Shown: positions 1 through 11,660 of the stretch, piece after piece
Layout: the number at the start of each line of letters is the position of its first letter
Numbering within the stretch: the stretch's first letter is position 1
Origin: Azolla caroliniana
Taxonomy: Eukaryota; Polypodiophyta
Reading direction: 5' to 3'
Length of the DNA: 64,000 bases
Assembly (NCBI GenBank): GCA_043228905.1
Contig: JBHGNT010000016.1
Span: forward strand, 13,702,001-13,766,000
Position numbers and translations under genes: made by a program
Notes under the pieces: model-generated
Databases searched by the model: none
Told to the model about the DNA's origin: nothing
Seen by the model: the letters and a program-made list of their open reading frames with translations, nothing else

Positions 1-687
1 CTACGAGTGCTTCAAGTGGTATATTATTCACCCCCCAACCATTCTTCAAGAATGCCATTGTCTCTCTAGTTCAAGTTCTCATTGGTTCAACTCGAATTTT
101 ACACACACACACTACACAAATTTTAGCGACATCTTTGGTAGTCTATCAAGGAGAAGATGAATGGAGTACCAAATGAAGAATTTTTTGATGATGATCAAGC
201 ATGTGCTTCAGGAAAGACCCTATAAAACGAGAGTCTATTAGTCTATAGAGAGAATGGTAGTGGTGTCTCTTGCTATTTAGAGGCATTTAAGGAAAAAAAG
301 TGCATGCAATGTATACTTGAAGTAAGACAATTGGCAAGCTTCATAAGAATGGTAACGAAAAGAATCCAAAATTGAATTCTTAAAATACACGTTGGAAGAT
401 GGCACTATCACAGTGCATGCTTACCTATAGAAAGGGGCATGAATCTTGTATAAAGTTTTTTGTAGATGGAATGTTAATATATAAGAGTTTTTGTATAAAA
501 TACCCTTTTTGCTATTGATCTATTTCTGTTAATTCTTAACAAGTTTTGAATCATTGTGATTATCAGCCGATTAATAGTGTAGCCGATTCACACTGGTTGT
601 GTTTTGATTGACTAAGTTGTAGCGATCCATGTCTGATTAGAAAATACTATTTGTTTAAGTGTAATCTTTACGTTATTCCCATCCCTC
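1..687. other. No gene seen
   Basis: AT-rich sequence without a supportable reading frame, terminal repeat or RNA gene. Positions 10-25 (ttcaagtggtat) vaguely resemble the LTR/primer-site junction of a Copia element, but nothing downstream confirms it. Confidence 0.5.
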
Positions 688-2127
688 CTACCATGATCTT
701 TGTTGAAGGGTACTCAGTGGTTGAGTATTTGACGCGTGCTTCCTAGGGAGTAGGAATAGTGTAAAAAATATTGAATGGTGAACCCAATCAATAGATAAAG
801 AAGAGTTTTTATTAAAAAACCAAGCATAACACAATATTACATCAATGGTACAAGGATTTAGTACATGGAAATCTAGTTGTTCTACATAAGTATCAATGTA
901 AATTGCCAAGGCCTGAATCACCGCGTTGATGTATTGAACTCTTCCATCAACCAAATGCACTTTATAGGTGTGATCACTTATGGTGGGTTGGATTCCCCAT
1001 ATCTGAATCAAACAATCATTCACAAAGTTATGTGAGCTTCCAAAATCAAATAAGAATTGTATTAGAGATCCATTGATATACCCATTTGCACGTAGTAATT
1101 ATTGGGTCCCAATACATAGTGAGGGAAAGAACATTTAAAACTACTTAAATGATGTGTATAGATCTCAAGGACATCAAGAATTTGATCTTTATGATTTGCA
1201 ACTTTGGTTTTGTTGTCATGCTCTTTGCATTGGAGCTTCCAACATTGCTCTTTTGTGTGACCCTTCCTGTTTTGCAGAACACGCAAAAAGAATTTAGTCT
1301 CTTACAATCGTGATTCATGAATTCATTGAGTAACTTGAATTTCCCGAAAAATTCTGACTGCTTAGTCCTGAGTGCTTCGGGTTTGGTATGATCCTTCTTC
1401 AAAGTGCGTTGATAATGAAGGACTATTTCAACCGCCTCTTTAAAGGATTTTGAATCCTTATCCAGCACCATCCAATGATAGTTCAAATTGGGGATACCAC
1501 TAATAAAAACAAGTTATTAACTAATTGCCACCTTGTAGTCTTGATTTTTGAATTTGGGTTCTAGTATGGTGAACATAATTTTCTAGTGAGGAAAATTAAT
1601 TCCATCTAGTGAGGTTCATTCATGCTTGTGCAGGCTCGGTGCGATATGGAGGTTGCAGAAATTGACCCTTGAAGCCCTTGACAAAGTCTGTCTAGGTATC
1701 CTGCTAATTCCTTGTACCGCGGAGCCCATGTCCCTAGGTAGCAGCCTTACTCCCTAGTTTTAGACCAACATATGCAATCTTCGTAGTATATGCCGTAGGA
1801 TAGAGCTCAAAATGAGACTCCCCTCGGCCAAGCGAAGTATAGATTGCTTCTTCAGTTCTAACCTTTTTTGCTCTCGTAAATGAATAAGTTGATGACAAAT
1901 GATCGTTCACCTTGATGTTCATCTAGTTTATTAGTATTGCATTGCATACTAATGACCCATGCTTCTAGAGAATTATGAGATTGTCGAAGTTCAGAAATCT
2001 CATTAAAGGTAGAATTAAGGAAATTTTGTATTTGTAAAAAATACCACTCAATTGGGATTTCCCCAAGTGTATTTCCTTGAATTGCCTCCACTTGGGAGGA
2101 AGTCATCGGGTCATTATTATGAACCAT
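688..2127 (-). pseudogene. Ty3-type gag-protease remnant
   Basis: Reads from 2127 down to 688 in several frames. The 2127-1858 segment looks like a gag N-terminus and 1486-1145 like the gag body. A CCHC zinc knuckle near 1250-1320 is split by a frameshift: CVFCKTG is in one frame and KGHTKEQC in another. At 1047-1021 comes a retropepsin-like site, DFGSSHNFV, where the family normally has D-S/T-G. The protease fold then appears to continue to 688 (DVILCYAWF matches the usual 'D-x-ILGMDWL' position). No reverse transcriptase or LTR was found next to it, so this is a truncated, inactive copy. Ty3 superfamily is likely from the gag/protease order; lineage is unknown. Confidence 0.6.
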
Positions 2128-2676
2128 AAGAATAGAATGTATGGTAAAAGAAATAGGATAGGGTTAGATAAATAGCATATTAATTTCGTGATGTAAAACT
2201 ATCATGATTAAAAATTAACAGATATCATTATCTCATGTCTATACCGCTTTGGGCATATGAGATGAGGTTTAAGATCAAGTAACTATGATAATACAAAGGT
2301 GTTTTAAAAACCACGGGGATGACAAATGAATGTCTTTCCTTGATCTCTATACTAATTTTTTCATGGTGGCTCCCTGAGGCTCAACCATATTTGTTCACAT
2401 CATGAGTTTATACATGAAAAATGTTAACAATAAACCGTCTTTGTGACCGCCCATGTGGTTTCAGCTCTTTAAGTTCTATTATGAATACCCCGAAGTGCAC
2501 TTAGAACTAAATTCTAAACATATTTTATAGTTATATGCATCAATAATGTTGTTGATAATCAATCTCAACTTCCCTAATGTGTGAACTTCCCTAACTAATG
2601 TGTCATAGAAGTTAAATCCTATGACATATATGTACTAAGTAGTTAATTCCCCAACTCTTTCTTGAGAGGCAGTTTA
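2128..2676. other. No gene seen; target of element 1
   Basis: AT-rich, no open frame. Its last bases (gttta, 2672-2676) nearly match the first bases after element 1 (gtttt, 8295-8299), so this DNA and the DNA after 8294 were probably contiguous before insertion. Confidence 0.5.
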
Positions 2677-3116
2677 TGTCATGATATGGCAAGACTCGAA
2701 CCCATGACCTTATGGTATATGGGTCGAGCTCTTAACCATCACACCATCTATTGTAATTCATAGGATATTATTTTCATTTATGCTTTATTATAAGAAATTA
2801 ATGTATATTCCAGATTTCTCTGGAACATTCTAGAAGCTTTAGGATTACTCTTGAGGACACTATAAAAGAAGGCACTAGGCATTATGTTGAACCAAATTGG
2901 TTCAACGCCAATCTTAAGCCTCTTGGCCACTTTGTACTTATCCTTCACAGAATATATTAGTTGTTACCATCATCTCTCTCTTTCTCATCCTCGCTATCTC
3001 TCTCTCCTCTTCTCTCTTTCCCTCTCAAGAATCTTACGCAGTCCCGTCCTCTTAGTACTAATAGTACCTCTCTTCTTAGTACTAATTCCCTCTCTACTTT
3101 AGTACTATTCTTGACA
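2677..3116 (+). repeat. 5' LTR of element 1
   Basis: 440 bp, TGTCA...TGACA. A TATA box (TATAAAAGAA) lies at 2861-2870. About 15 bp downstream, near the expected transcription start, is a perfect inverted repeat (GTTGAACCAA, one central base, TTGGTTCAAC; about 2885-2905). Near the LTR start, on the opposite strand, are tRNA-like boxes: B-box GGTTCGAGTCT (2702-2692) and A-box-like TGGTTAAGAGC (2738-2728). CT-rich sequence fills the 3' half. Confidence 0.88.
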
Positions 3117-3187
3117 GTTTGAACCAATCTGTCCTCCTCAAGCCTACTTGTCGTCCTCCCTCATCCTCCTACCCTTTTCCCTATATT

Positions 3188-4345
3188 ATGACTACTGTTA
3201 GCGCCCAAGAATATCAATCCGTTTTCTCCGAGCTACAGTGCCTAAAAGAAAAATTTGTTGCCTTGGAACAAGAAAACTAACGGTTGATAGGGGATCTGCA
3301 ACAAATCGCTCTAGAAAAACAACAAACGCAGCAACAACAAGGGGAGTTAGTGTTACGGGTACAACAACTCGAAGCAACATTGCAATAACAAGGATCAAGT
3401 CCCCAAGGATTTCATAAAGAGCCGAAGATTGGACTTCCTGTGAAATTTGATGGAACGCGATCACAATTCAGGGGATTCCTTAATCAGGTATGATTAGTCA
3501 TCCAAATGCATCCTTCCCGATACCCCACTGATGCATCCTGAGTCGGCCTAATAGACACGTTGCTTAGTGGCTCAACCTTAGCATGGTTCGCTCCGCTTCT
3601 AGAAAAACAATCACCCTTGCTTAATAACTTTGAAGATTTTATCAGTGAGTTTAAAGCCTGCTTTGGAGACACCGACAACATCAGGACGACGATCAACAAG
3701 ATCCTACGATTGCATCAAGGAGATCGTCCAGCCTCTGCCTACGCAACGGATTTCCGTCTGCTCGCTTTAGATATCCCCTAGGATGATCAAGCACTAATGG
3801 AGCCATTTCGCTACGGCCTGCGAAATGATGTCAAAGATTGACTTCTAACCTTCCCCAAAGAACCAAAGTCTCTTACGGAGGCTATCAGTCGAGCGGTCTG
3901 ATGCGACAACCGCCTTTTCGAACGGCGTTCGGAACGTCAATTACAAATACCACGCTCTAGGCCGGAGCCCACTTACGCCTCCATCGCGGCTAAACCGTTT
4001 GCACGAGACATACCTCAACCAAATACTCCGACACCAATGGAGATCGACACCATGTGTAAACGGAGCCCGTTATCCGAAGAAGAAAAACAACAACGACGTG
4101 CAAATCAATTATGTCTTTATTGTGGTGGACCAGGGCATATCGCAATCAATTGTCCCCATAGGCCAAGAAGACAAGTACATCAAATCGTAGCCTCTACTAA
4201 ACCCGAGTCAATTCTTGCCTTCGGAGTGTCTGATAGTATTAATAGTACTAATAGAGTGTTTGATAGTATTAATAGTACTCATAGCCCAAGTATCTCAAAC
4301 AAATTTGAAATCCTTAGTCAATTAGATGAAGAGTTAAACGATTGA
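3188..4345 (+). pseudogene. Element 1 gag (broken)
   Basis: Nucleocapsid-forming Gag of a Ty3 element. The start is the ATG at 3188, 71 bp after the LTR, followed by a glutamine-rich coiled-coil-like N-terminus. The conserved gag body is visible around 3420-3780 (PKIGLPVKFDG, then STLAWFAPLL). A CCHC zinc knuckle, CLYCGGPGHIAINC, lies near 4110-4155 and fits C-x2-C-x4-H-x4-C. Several in-frame stops interrupt the frame, for example TAA at 3278 and at 3386 and TAG/TGA later. The natural stop is probably TGA 4343-4345, which overlaps the pol frame in -1. Expression is expected to be from the LTR promoter only. Confidence 0.78.
4330..4345 (+). promoter_or_regulatory. Candidate -1 frameshift window of element 1
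   Basis: The gag frame ends at TGA 4343-4345. The pol frame (-1 relative to gag) is closed upstream by TGA 4327-4329. Any shift must therefore occur in the 13 bases between, which contain GTTAAAC, close to the X-XXY-YYZ slippery pattern (UUUAAAC type). The element is decayed, so the upstream stop may not be ancestral. Confidence 0.4.
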
Positions 4346-7300
4346 GTCCAACCAAAATAGGAGCCATTTGGTTGGACAACCCTAGATCTGTACAACCCAT
4401 TAGTGGTTCCATTCCCTCCAAGCAAGTTAGCAATGTGTTCCTAGCCCAAGTCATGGTTAGTATTAAAAGTACTCCCCCAGTACAAGTCCTAGCACTTTTA
4501 GATTCCGGAGCGAATTCCTGTTTCATGGATCGAAATTTGGCCCAAGCTTCTCAAATATCCTTAAGAAAACTTCCTTGCCCCGCATCTGTAGTAGTCATTG
4601 ATGGTCGTCCCATTGTTTCCGGGAATATTGTAGAAGAGTCAGAACCCATTCAGGTTGTCCTAGGTAGTTTTGTGTGTGTAGTATCATTTAATATAATTAG
4701 TAGTCCAGAGCATCCCATTGTCTTGGGATTACCTTGGTTTGAACTACATAATCCAGACATAGATTGGAGAACAAGAGAAGTCCGATATTGACAACCCCAA
4801 GAATCTACTCATCGAGTTTCGACCATTTCACTACGTCAACTACGCGAAGGACACAACGAGGCAATGTTCTTATTTGCCATATCAGTACATCCTTCCAGCG
4901 ATATTAAAGAGGAATCCTTAGTGCAACTTCCAACGAAATATCATCCTTATGCTGACTTCTTTGACAAGGTAAAAGCCGGTACCCTTCCTCATCATCGTCC
5001 CTACGATTGTCCCATCGATTTACAACCAGGAGCAGAGCCACCATGGGGACCAATCTACAACTTGTCACCCACCGAGTTAGAAGTCCTTCGAGCCTACATA
5101 GAGGAGAACTTGGCAAGCAGGTTTATTCGTCATTCGAAATCTCTGGCCGGAGCACCCATCTTCTTTGTCAAGAAGAAAGATGGCTCACTTCATCTTGTCA
5201 TTGATTACCGCGGCTTAAATAAGGTCACCATCCGGAATAGGTATGCACTTCCTCTTATATCAAGTCTTTTAGAGCGAGTTAATGGTGCCAAGTTTTTTAC
5301 AAAAATCAATCTACGAGGAGTGTATAACCTCGTGCGGATCCGACCGGGAGATGAATGGAAGACCGCCTTTCGCATGTGGTATGGGCATTTCGAATATACG
5401 GTTATGCCGTTTGGTCTAACCAATGCACCCGTAGTCTTCCAACACATGGCAAATGATATATTCAGAGACCTATTGGATATCTGTTTGATCATCTATCTGG
5501 ATGATCTATTGATTTATTCGAAGACCCAGGAAGAGCACGATTCTCATGTACTATTAGTACTAAACCGACTCCGTGAGAATGGTCTTTATGCCAAGCTAGA
5601 AAAATGTAGCTTTGACTGCAAGCAAGTGGAATTTCTAGGCTACGTTATCTCCTCAAAGGGCATCTCCATGGATCCAACTAAAGTCCAAACTGTGCTAGAG
5701 TGGCAAATTCCATGGTCAGTACGAGATGTACAATGTTTACTACGTTTTGCTAGCTTCTACCGCAAGTTTATACAGGATTACTCGAAGATTATTTTACCTC
5801 TCACACAATTTGCGAAGAAGGGACAAGCATTTCTTTGGTCCAATGAAGCGGACATGGCTTTTCGGCATCTTAAGAAAGCCTTTACATCAGCACCTATTCT
5901 AGCTCATGTGGATACAAGAAAACCATTCATCATGGAGGTAGACGCATCAGATTTCGCCCTCGGTAGCATCCTTTCTCAACAAGGAGATAAAGAACAGTTA
6001 CATCCTGTGCCTTTCCATTCGCGCAAATTCAATGCTGCGGAAATCAACTATGAAATACATGAAAAGGAGTTATTGGCCATCGTGGATTCATTTGTGCAAT
6101 GACGACATTTTTTGGAGGGCTCTCCACATCAGGTCATCGTCTTCAATGATCACAAGAATCTTTCTTATTTCCAGAACGCTCATGTGCTAAATCGACGGCA
6201 AGCTAGGTGGGCTCAATTCCTCACATGTTTTGATTTCACAATCGCATATCGATCGGGCAATTTTGCTCAAGACATTCTGACGCACATTGATACCTCTCGG
6301 GCATCCTGTTCCCAGTCTCAACAACTAGGTATGGACTAATGACAATTCGAATATCATGATGGTTTGCTCTTCTTTAAAAAGCTTGTATATGTCCCCGATT
6401 GCTCTTGTTGCCTTCAAATCGTCCAAAGTTGTCACGGCACCCATATGGCGGGATATTTCGGTAGCACTAAGATGTTGGATCTAGTTCAACGATCCTTTTG
6501 GTGGCCCCATATGCGATGTTTTGTCGATGACTACGTTCGGACCTGTGATGCTTGCTGCCGAGCAAAGATGCCACGACACCATCCATATGGCTTGTTGGAA
6601 CCCTTACCGATTCCATGTAAGCCGTGGAAGTCTATTTGTCTTGACTTTATCACAAATCTGTCGGTCTCGAAGGGGTCCGATGCTAGCTTAACCGTCGTCA
6701 ATCGATATACGAAGATGGCACATTTTGTGCCGTGTACTAAGGCCATCACTAGCGAGGAAACCGTTGCACTTGTCATGTGTGAGGTATTTCGGCATCACGG
6801 TCTCGAAGGGGTTCGATGCTATCTTAACCGTCGTCAATCGATATACGAAGATGGCACATTTTGTGCCGTGTACTAAGGCCATCACTCACTAGCAAGGAAA
6901 CCGCTGCACTTGTCATGTGTGAGGTATTCCGGCATCATGGCCTCCCAGACAATATCATCAGTGATCGAGGACCGCAATTTGTCTCCAAATTTTGGCAGCA
7001 TCTCTTCAAGATGCTCAAGGTCTCTTAAAACCTCTCCTCCGGCTACTATCCTCAGACCGATGGGCAGGCGGAACGAACAAACCAAACGCTGGAGTAATAT
7101 CTCCGGTGTTTCCTCAGTTATCAACAGGACGATTGGGCCGAGATTCTTCACTTTGCGGAGTTTGCGTATAATAATGTTGGTCACTCCTCAACTCGAGTCT
7201 CCCCATTCTACGCTTATACTGGTTCTCATCCTCGATGGTCGGTGATCGGCACCCTGGAGCTACCTACCAATCCTCGTGCCGAGGATCAGTTGGAGAGACT

Positions 7301-7778
7301 ACGCAAGATCCAGACAGATCTCTCTACTCATCTTCGTCATGCTCAACAGACACAGAAGACTTACACGGACCGTCATCGGCTTCCCTGCTCTTTTGCCATC
7401 GAAGATCGAGTATGGCTCTTACGTCATCACATCAAGACTACTCGACCGTGCGACAAGTTGGATTATCGACGACTCGGTCCTTTCCGTATTACCGGTAAGG
7501 TTAATGATGTCACATTCCATCTTGATTTTCCTCCGCATCTTCGGATACATCCAATCTTCCATAGTTCTCTTCTTGAACCTTATAAAGCAAACACTATTCC
7601 CGATCATGTTACACCACTGCCGCCCCTGCTTGAGTTTGACGTCGGCCCGGAGTATGAAGTTGTTGCGATCCTCGACTCCAAATTTGTTCGCAACAAACTT
7701 TATTATTTGGTCAATTGGCTCGGCTATAGTCCGAGCGAATGTACTTGGGAGCCCATCGAGTATGTCGCCAATGCTTAG
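4346..7778 (+). pseudogene. Element 1 protease-RT-RNase H-integrase-chromodomain (broken)
   Basis: Pol polyprotein of a chromovirus. Protease: LLDSGANSCFM near 4496. RT: VPFG-type block, then YLDDLLIYSK near 5497-5526 with both catalytic Asp present. RNase H: EVDASDFALG near 5935. Integrase: HHCC zinc domain near 6430-6570 and a core from 6600. A C-terminal chromodomain (YEVVAILDSK...YYLVNWLGYSPSECTWEP, 7652-7760) ends the protein; in chromoviruses it steers integration towards marked chromatin. In-frame stops include TGA 4789 (probably from TGG), TGA 6100 (from TGG) and two near 6337. A 136-bp tandem duplication in the integrase core shifts the frame. The protein cannot be made. Confidence 0.85.
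6665..6940 (+). repeat. Tandem duplication inside element 1 integrase
   Basis: 6665-6800 (136 bp) is repeated at 6801-6940 (140 bp), starting GGTCTCGAAGGGG/TCTCGAAGGGG and ending GGCATCA(C/T)GG. The second copy carries a 4-bp CACT insertion and a few substitutions. Neither length is a multiple of three, so it breaks the integrase frame. Confidence 0.85.
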
Positions 7779-7860
7779 GATCTTCTTACTGATTTTCATC
7801 GACAGTATCCCGACAAACCCGGTCCTCAATCAGAGTCGACTTCGTTCCACTCGTCATCTT

Positions 7861-7873
7861 AAGGGGGGGATAG
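7861..7873 (+). other. Polypurine tract of element 1
   Basis: AAGGGGGGGATAG lies directly before the 3' LTR, where plus-strand DNA synthesis is primed. Confidence 0.75.
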
Positions 7874-8294
7874 TGTCATGATATGGCAAGACTCGAACCC
7901 ATGACCTTATCGTATATGAGTCGAGCTCTCGTAATATTTATTTTCATTTATACTTTATTATAAGGAATTAATGTATATTCCAGATATCCAGATTTCTCTG
8001 GAACATTCTAGAAGCTTTAGGATTACTCCTGAGAACACTATAAAAGAAGGCACTAGGCATTATGTTGAACCAAATTGGCTCAACGCCAGTCTTAAGCCTC
8101 TTAGCCACTTTGTACTTATCCTTCACATAATATATTAGCTGTTACTATCATCTCTCTCTTTCTCATCCTCGCTATCTCTCTCTCCTCTTCTCTCTTTCCC
8201 TCTCAAGAATCTTACGCAGGCCCGTCCTCTTAGTACTAATAGTACCTCTCTTCGTAGTACTAATTCCCTCTCTGCTTTAGTACTATTCCTGACA
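7874..8294 (+). repeat. 3' LTR of element 1
   Basis: 421 bp, TGTCA...TGACA, the same sequence as the 5' LTR with scattered substitutions. A deletion near 7930 removes the part that holds the antisense A-box-like motif in the 5' copy. The palindrome after the TATA box has one mismatch here. Confidence 0.88.
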
Positions 8295-9399
8295 GTTTTA
8301 GTGAGAGAACATAGAGAGAAGGTGACTACATAAGCACCTTCTTATCCTCTTTGTATTTGTTGGAGCATTTTGCTATTCTTGTTAATACAGTTTAACTATT
8401 CTCCATATACTCTGTGTTTTCTCTCTCTCTCTCTCTAGTGTACACACACACATCTCTTCCACTGCACATAATCACATCAAGCGATTTGTAGCTTGATCCA
8501 AGTCCATCCGCGTGTCTTGTGCCTACGTTGACGTTATTGAAGAACCAACTGATCAATGTAGCAACGATCCTGCATAGTTCGTATCTCAAATAAGAAGAAG
8601 AAGAAAACTTGATCCAAACAAGTTGACCATCATGAATACTCAAATGGGAATCGCTCTTCCTACCGAGAAACTCAACCTAATGTTTATCCTGGGCTTGACT
8701 TAGCCACAAACACAAAGTATTCCTTTCCAGAATATGTATCCAAAGGGGTGTTCGGAGAGATGGATTTAACATTCCTCACTCATGCACTTATTCAGTTACG
8801 TTTGGAATACATACGCAATATCTGATACAAGATAGACAATCAACAAACTATATTACTCGCATTCCTGTCGTAATTCTTACATCAATCCGGATCCTTTTTA
8901 TAGGCATCTAGTAAGGGTACAAAATGGCGCCTTATTTGGCTATTCGATTACAAAATGGTGCGGATCCAGATTAGTACATGCATTCGGATCTGTCATTTCC
9001 TTAATACAAATTATCTATAATATATTATATATCTCCAGCGTTATCCTCTGGTTCACACCTCCGCCTCCGGATCATACTCTTCTTCGGACAACACATGGCA
9101 CGCCTATGGGATAGTGCATTGCACGTCAAACCCACTTCACTACTCATGAAGTATGTTGAGGATACTTTGGTACATTGCCTCTAGCCATTATTTTTCATTC
9201 ATTTTTGCTGTTGCATCTCCGACTCCGGTTGCTTCACTTGTGACTCTGACTGAGATTCCGTTCTCTCCGTCTCCAACTACTACCCTAACTATTGATCTTC
9301 ATTACTAATGTTTATATGTTCAGCTCTCATCTCTACTTCTTTTTGCCTTCACTCTTGCTCATATGATTCCAACTCCAGTGTAGCCTACAATTGATCATC
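8295..9399. other. No gene seen
   Basis: 8300-8600 has a CT-microsatellite and a TTAATACAG-type stretch resembling the 3' part of another LTR, possibly the repeat into which element 1 inserted. 8640-9390 holds no frame or terminal repeat I can support. Confidence 0.4.
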
Positions 9400-10077
9400 T
9401 TAAAATTCTTTGAGCAGCTTCAAGATGACGCCTATTTGTACTTTGGCCATTCCTGCAACTAAGCCTCTACAAATTCTTTCGTCTTCTAACGGTTTAGGTT
9501 TCCATTCATGCAACTAAGCCTCTGTTATGCGAAGTCTTGGTAGCACGCGATCAATTTCATTCAACTCAGGTCGACACAATTCATTTGGTGTCCTTTTCCT
9601 CTTCAAACTGTTGGTTGACTGTGTTGTTGGGTTTGGCTTCACACTATTTTCCTCTTGTGCAATCATTAGGCATGGCTTCACCCTGTCTTGCTCTTGTATA
9701 GTGGATTGTGTCGTCGGGTCTGGTATTAGATTTGTGCATGTAGATACTTCTCTAGTCGATATCAACCTACTAATATCACAAGTTGTATCTACCTCCAAAA
9801 TCATATCATCTGTGCAACATGCTTGATCTACTTGCGTGACTAGATCATCTGTGCAACATGCTTAATCTACTTGCGTGACCAAATCATCTGTGTCAGCTGC
9901 TACATCTACTTTCAAGATGGGGCCCTCTAAACACACAACAACATCAACAATTTCCACACTACCATCGGGCTTAGGAGCAATAGATTCAAACACTTTAGAC
10001 TTTGCAACATAAAAAAATGCCAATATATTCACACTCGCAAAGTGGCTAACGGCCTTACGAAACAACATTATGAACAT
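9400..10077 (-). pseudogene. Unknown decayed reading frame
   Basis: A single minus-strand frame runs from ATG 10077 to TAA 9402-9400, about 225 codons, with two in-frame stops. TAA at 9864-9862 is CAA in the neighbouring repeat copy, and TAG at 9516-9514 probably replaced CAG. It encodes a 13-residue tandem repeat (DDLVTQVDQACCT-like) and a Lys/Arg-rich stretch (SLKRKRTPNE). No known domain is recognised. The same frame seems to continue upstream across the solo LTR into the remnant at 10653-11200, so it may be the 3' part of one older gene. Confidence 0.45.
9805..9911 (+). repeat. 39-bp tandem repeat
   Basis: Two units starting ATCATCTGTGCAACATGCTT at 9805 and 9844, and a third diverged unit from 9883. 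39 bp equals 13 codons, in frame with the overlapping minus-strand pseudogene. Confidence 0.8.
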
Positions 10078-10198
10078 GAAATATTCTACAACAAAATAAT
10101 TTTGTTATCTGAATATTCATCGTAGAGTTCCATTACATGATGCGGATCAAGCAACAACCAATATTTGTTTTACTTGTTCAAATAGATCATAAAAAACT

Positions 10199-10647
10199 TG
10201 TTGAGCGAGCAAGCTCAACCGGATCCGGATCGGCTGAATAAGCTTGAGCCGGATCGGCATCTGGAAGGATGAGCCGAATCGGTATCCGGAAAAAACCGGC
10301 CGGTTCGGGGAGCTGGATTGGAGAGGTGGATTCGATCGGGAACCGGAAGCCTTGTAGTAGCCTAGACTACTAGGTAATCATTGTCTTGTAGTTAGTGTCA
10401 GTCGCACATGTGAGCATTGAAGTACCTGTTAGTACTTTTGTCAGTCCTTTATGGACTTATATAAATAGTGTTGTTTAGCACGTCGTATGTACAGAGTGTT
10501 AGACTTAATTTTTGAATACAGTTTTATGTTCTGCTCTCTCTGTCTCCTCTGTGTTTTTAAGCTTTTCCATTAAACCTTCATCTCATTTTTCTATTGCTAT
10601 CCGGCTGAGCCGGTTCTGTCTGACGCTTCTGCACATTAACATTCACA
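10199..10647 (+). mobile_element. Solo LTR, 449 bp
   Basis: Starts TGTTGAGCGAGC, ends ATTCACA, and is flanked by a perfect 5-bp target duplication AAACT (10194-10198 and 10648-10652). It has a TATA box TATATAAATA at 10457-10466 followed by a CT-rich leader, so the + orientation is likely. No internal coding sequence remains, which is what unequal recombination between two LTRs leaves. Its superfamily cannot be told from the LTR alone. Confidence 0.75.
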
Positions 10648-10652
10648 AAACT

Positions 10653-11200
10653 TGATAATTTTCTCTAAGAAAATAGTTAATTATCATATCCCATTTATTA
10701 GTAATTCAAGAGTCCCTTGACCAAGTAACTGGTCCTATCCCTGATCACGGCCCCTTATTCAACCTTTTTCTAAAAGGTTTCCCATTTAGCCTTGCTTCTT
10801 TCACCCATTGCACAAGTGTGTCCTCCAACAACATTTCCATCACCTTAGCAGTTTCCTACGCATTAGTCGCATCTTGCCTTAGCTATTCAAACAGAGTGGA
10901 TCGGGTGGGACATCATCAACAATTGGGTTCAATGGGGTTGATTAAAGGTTCTCGGAGTTGAAGAAATGTTGCATCAAGTGTTAAAAAACATTGTTGTTAT
11001 GAACCTTAGATTTACATGTTGGGTTGAATATTTCATTACTTTTCGCAACGTTGCCTAATTCAATACTATCTTCTAAAAGAATTCGGTGAATCTGATTTTA
11101 AGGAGAGGTGATAGCAGGACTCTTACTCTCAGCCATATTGCCAAATATCTCCTCATCAGTTGTAGTGTCATCTCAACTAGACATCTCATGTGAGTGAATT
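10653..11200 (-). pseudogene. Upstream part of the decayed gene split by the solo LTR
   Basis: The minus strand contains coding-like stretches such as MLLEDTLVQWVKEARLNGKP near 10845-10785 and WDMIINYFLRENYQV ending at the solo LTR. Stops are mostly TAA or TGA where CAA or CGA would fit. When the solo LTR and one AAACT copy are ignored, the frame runs on into YDLFEQVKQILVV on the other side. This supports an old coding exon as the solo LTR target. No family is recognised. Confidence 0.4.
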
Positions 11201-11259
11201 AATCCACGACGTTCTACAACAACATGTGCCAGCGAATTAGTGACTTCTCTTTAGCTACT

Positions 11260-11660
11260 ATTTTTTCTTTGTCGGTGTTTAGTTACTTCTATGAAGCTAT
11301 TTAGCCACTACAATATTGTGCTTTTCTACCACCTTAGCTGACAACTATTAGCTACCACACTATAGTTTGGCAATAGCTAATTAGCTTGGAAGTAGCTAAT
11401 CAGCTAATAGAAAGTTTACAAAGTGGCTAAGTAGCTACGACTATTGTAATATCTTAGCTTACTCCGGCTAATTAGCTAATTAGCTTGGAAGTAGCTAAGT
11501 AGCTACAACTATTGTATTGTTTTAGTTTACTCTAGCTAATTAGCTTGGAAGTAGTTAATTACCTACCACACTTTATACTTCTTAGGGGTAAAAGCATGCC
11601 AGTGGAAACACTATTATAGCTAATTAGTTGTTAAAATGGCCATAACTATTAAGCTATTTG
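11260..11660. repeat. Palindromic TAGCTAATTAGCTA repeats, left cluster
   Basis: Several degenerate copies of the self-complementary 14-mer TAGCTAATTAGCTA, spaced by short sequences such as GGAAG and ACTATTG. CACTACAA occurs at 11306-11313, like a CACTA transposon end, but a matching right end was not proven. Confidence 0.7.

Larger units (their letters stand above)
2677..8294 (+). mobile_element. Element 1: chromovirus-type Ty3 LTR retrotransposon
   Basis: Bounded by two LTRs, each starting TGTCA and ending TGACA (perfect 5-bp inverted ends). The order inside is gag, protease, RT, RNase H, integrase, chromodomain, polypurine tract, which is the chromovirus order. The flanks GTTTA/GTTTT fit a 5-bp target duplication with one change. 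I could not identify a convincing tRNA primer site after the 5' LTR. Several in-frame stops, a tandem duplication in integrase and LTR divergence show that it is old and inactive. Confidence 0.88.
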
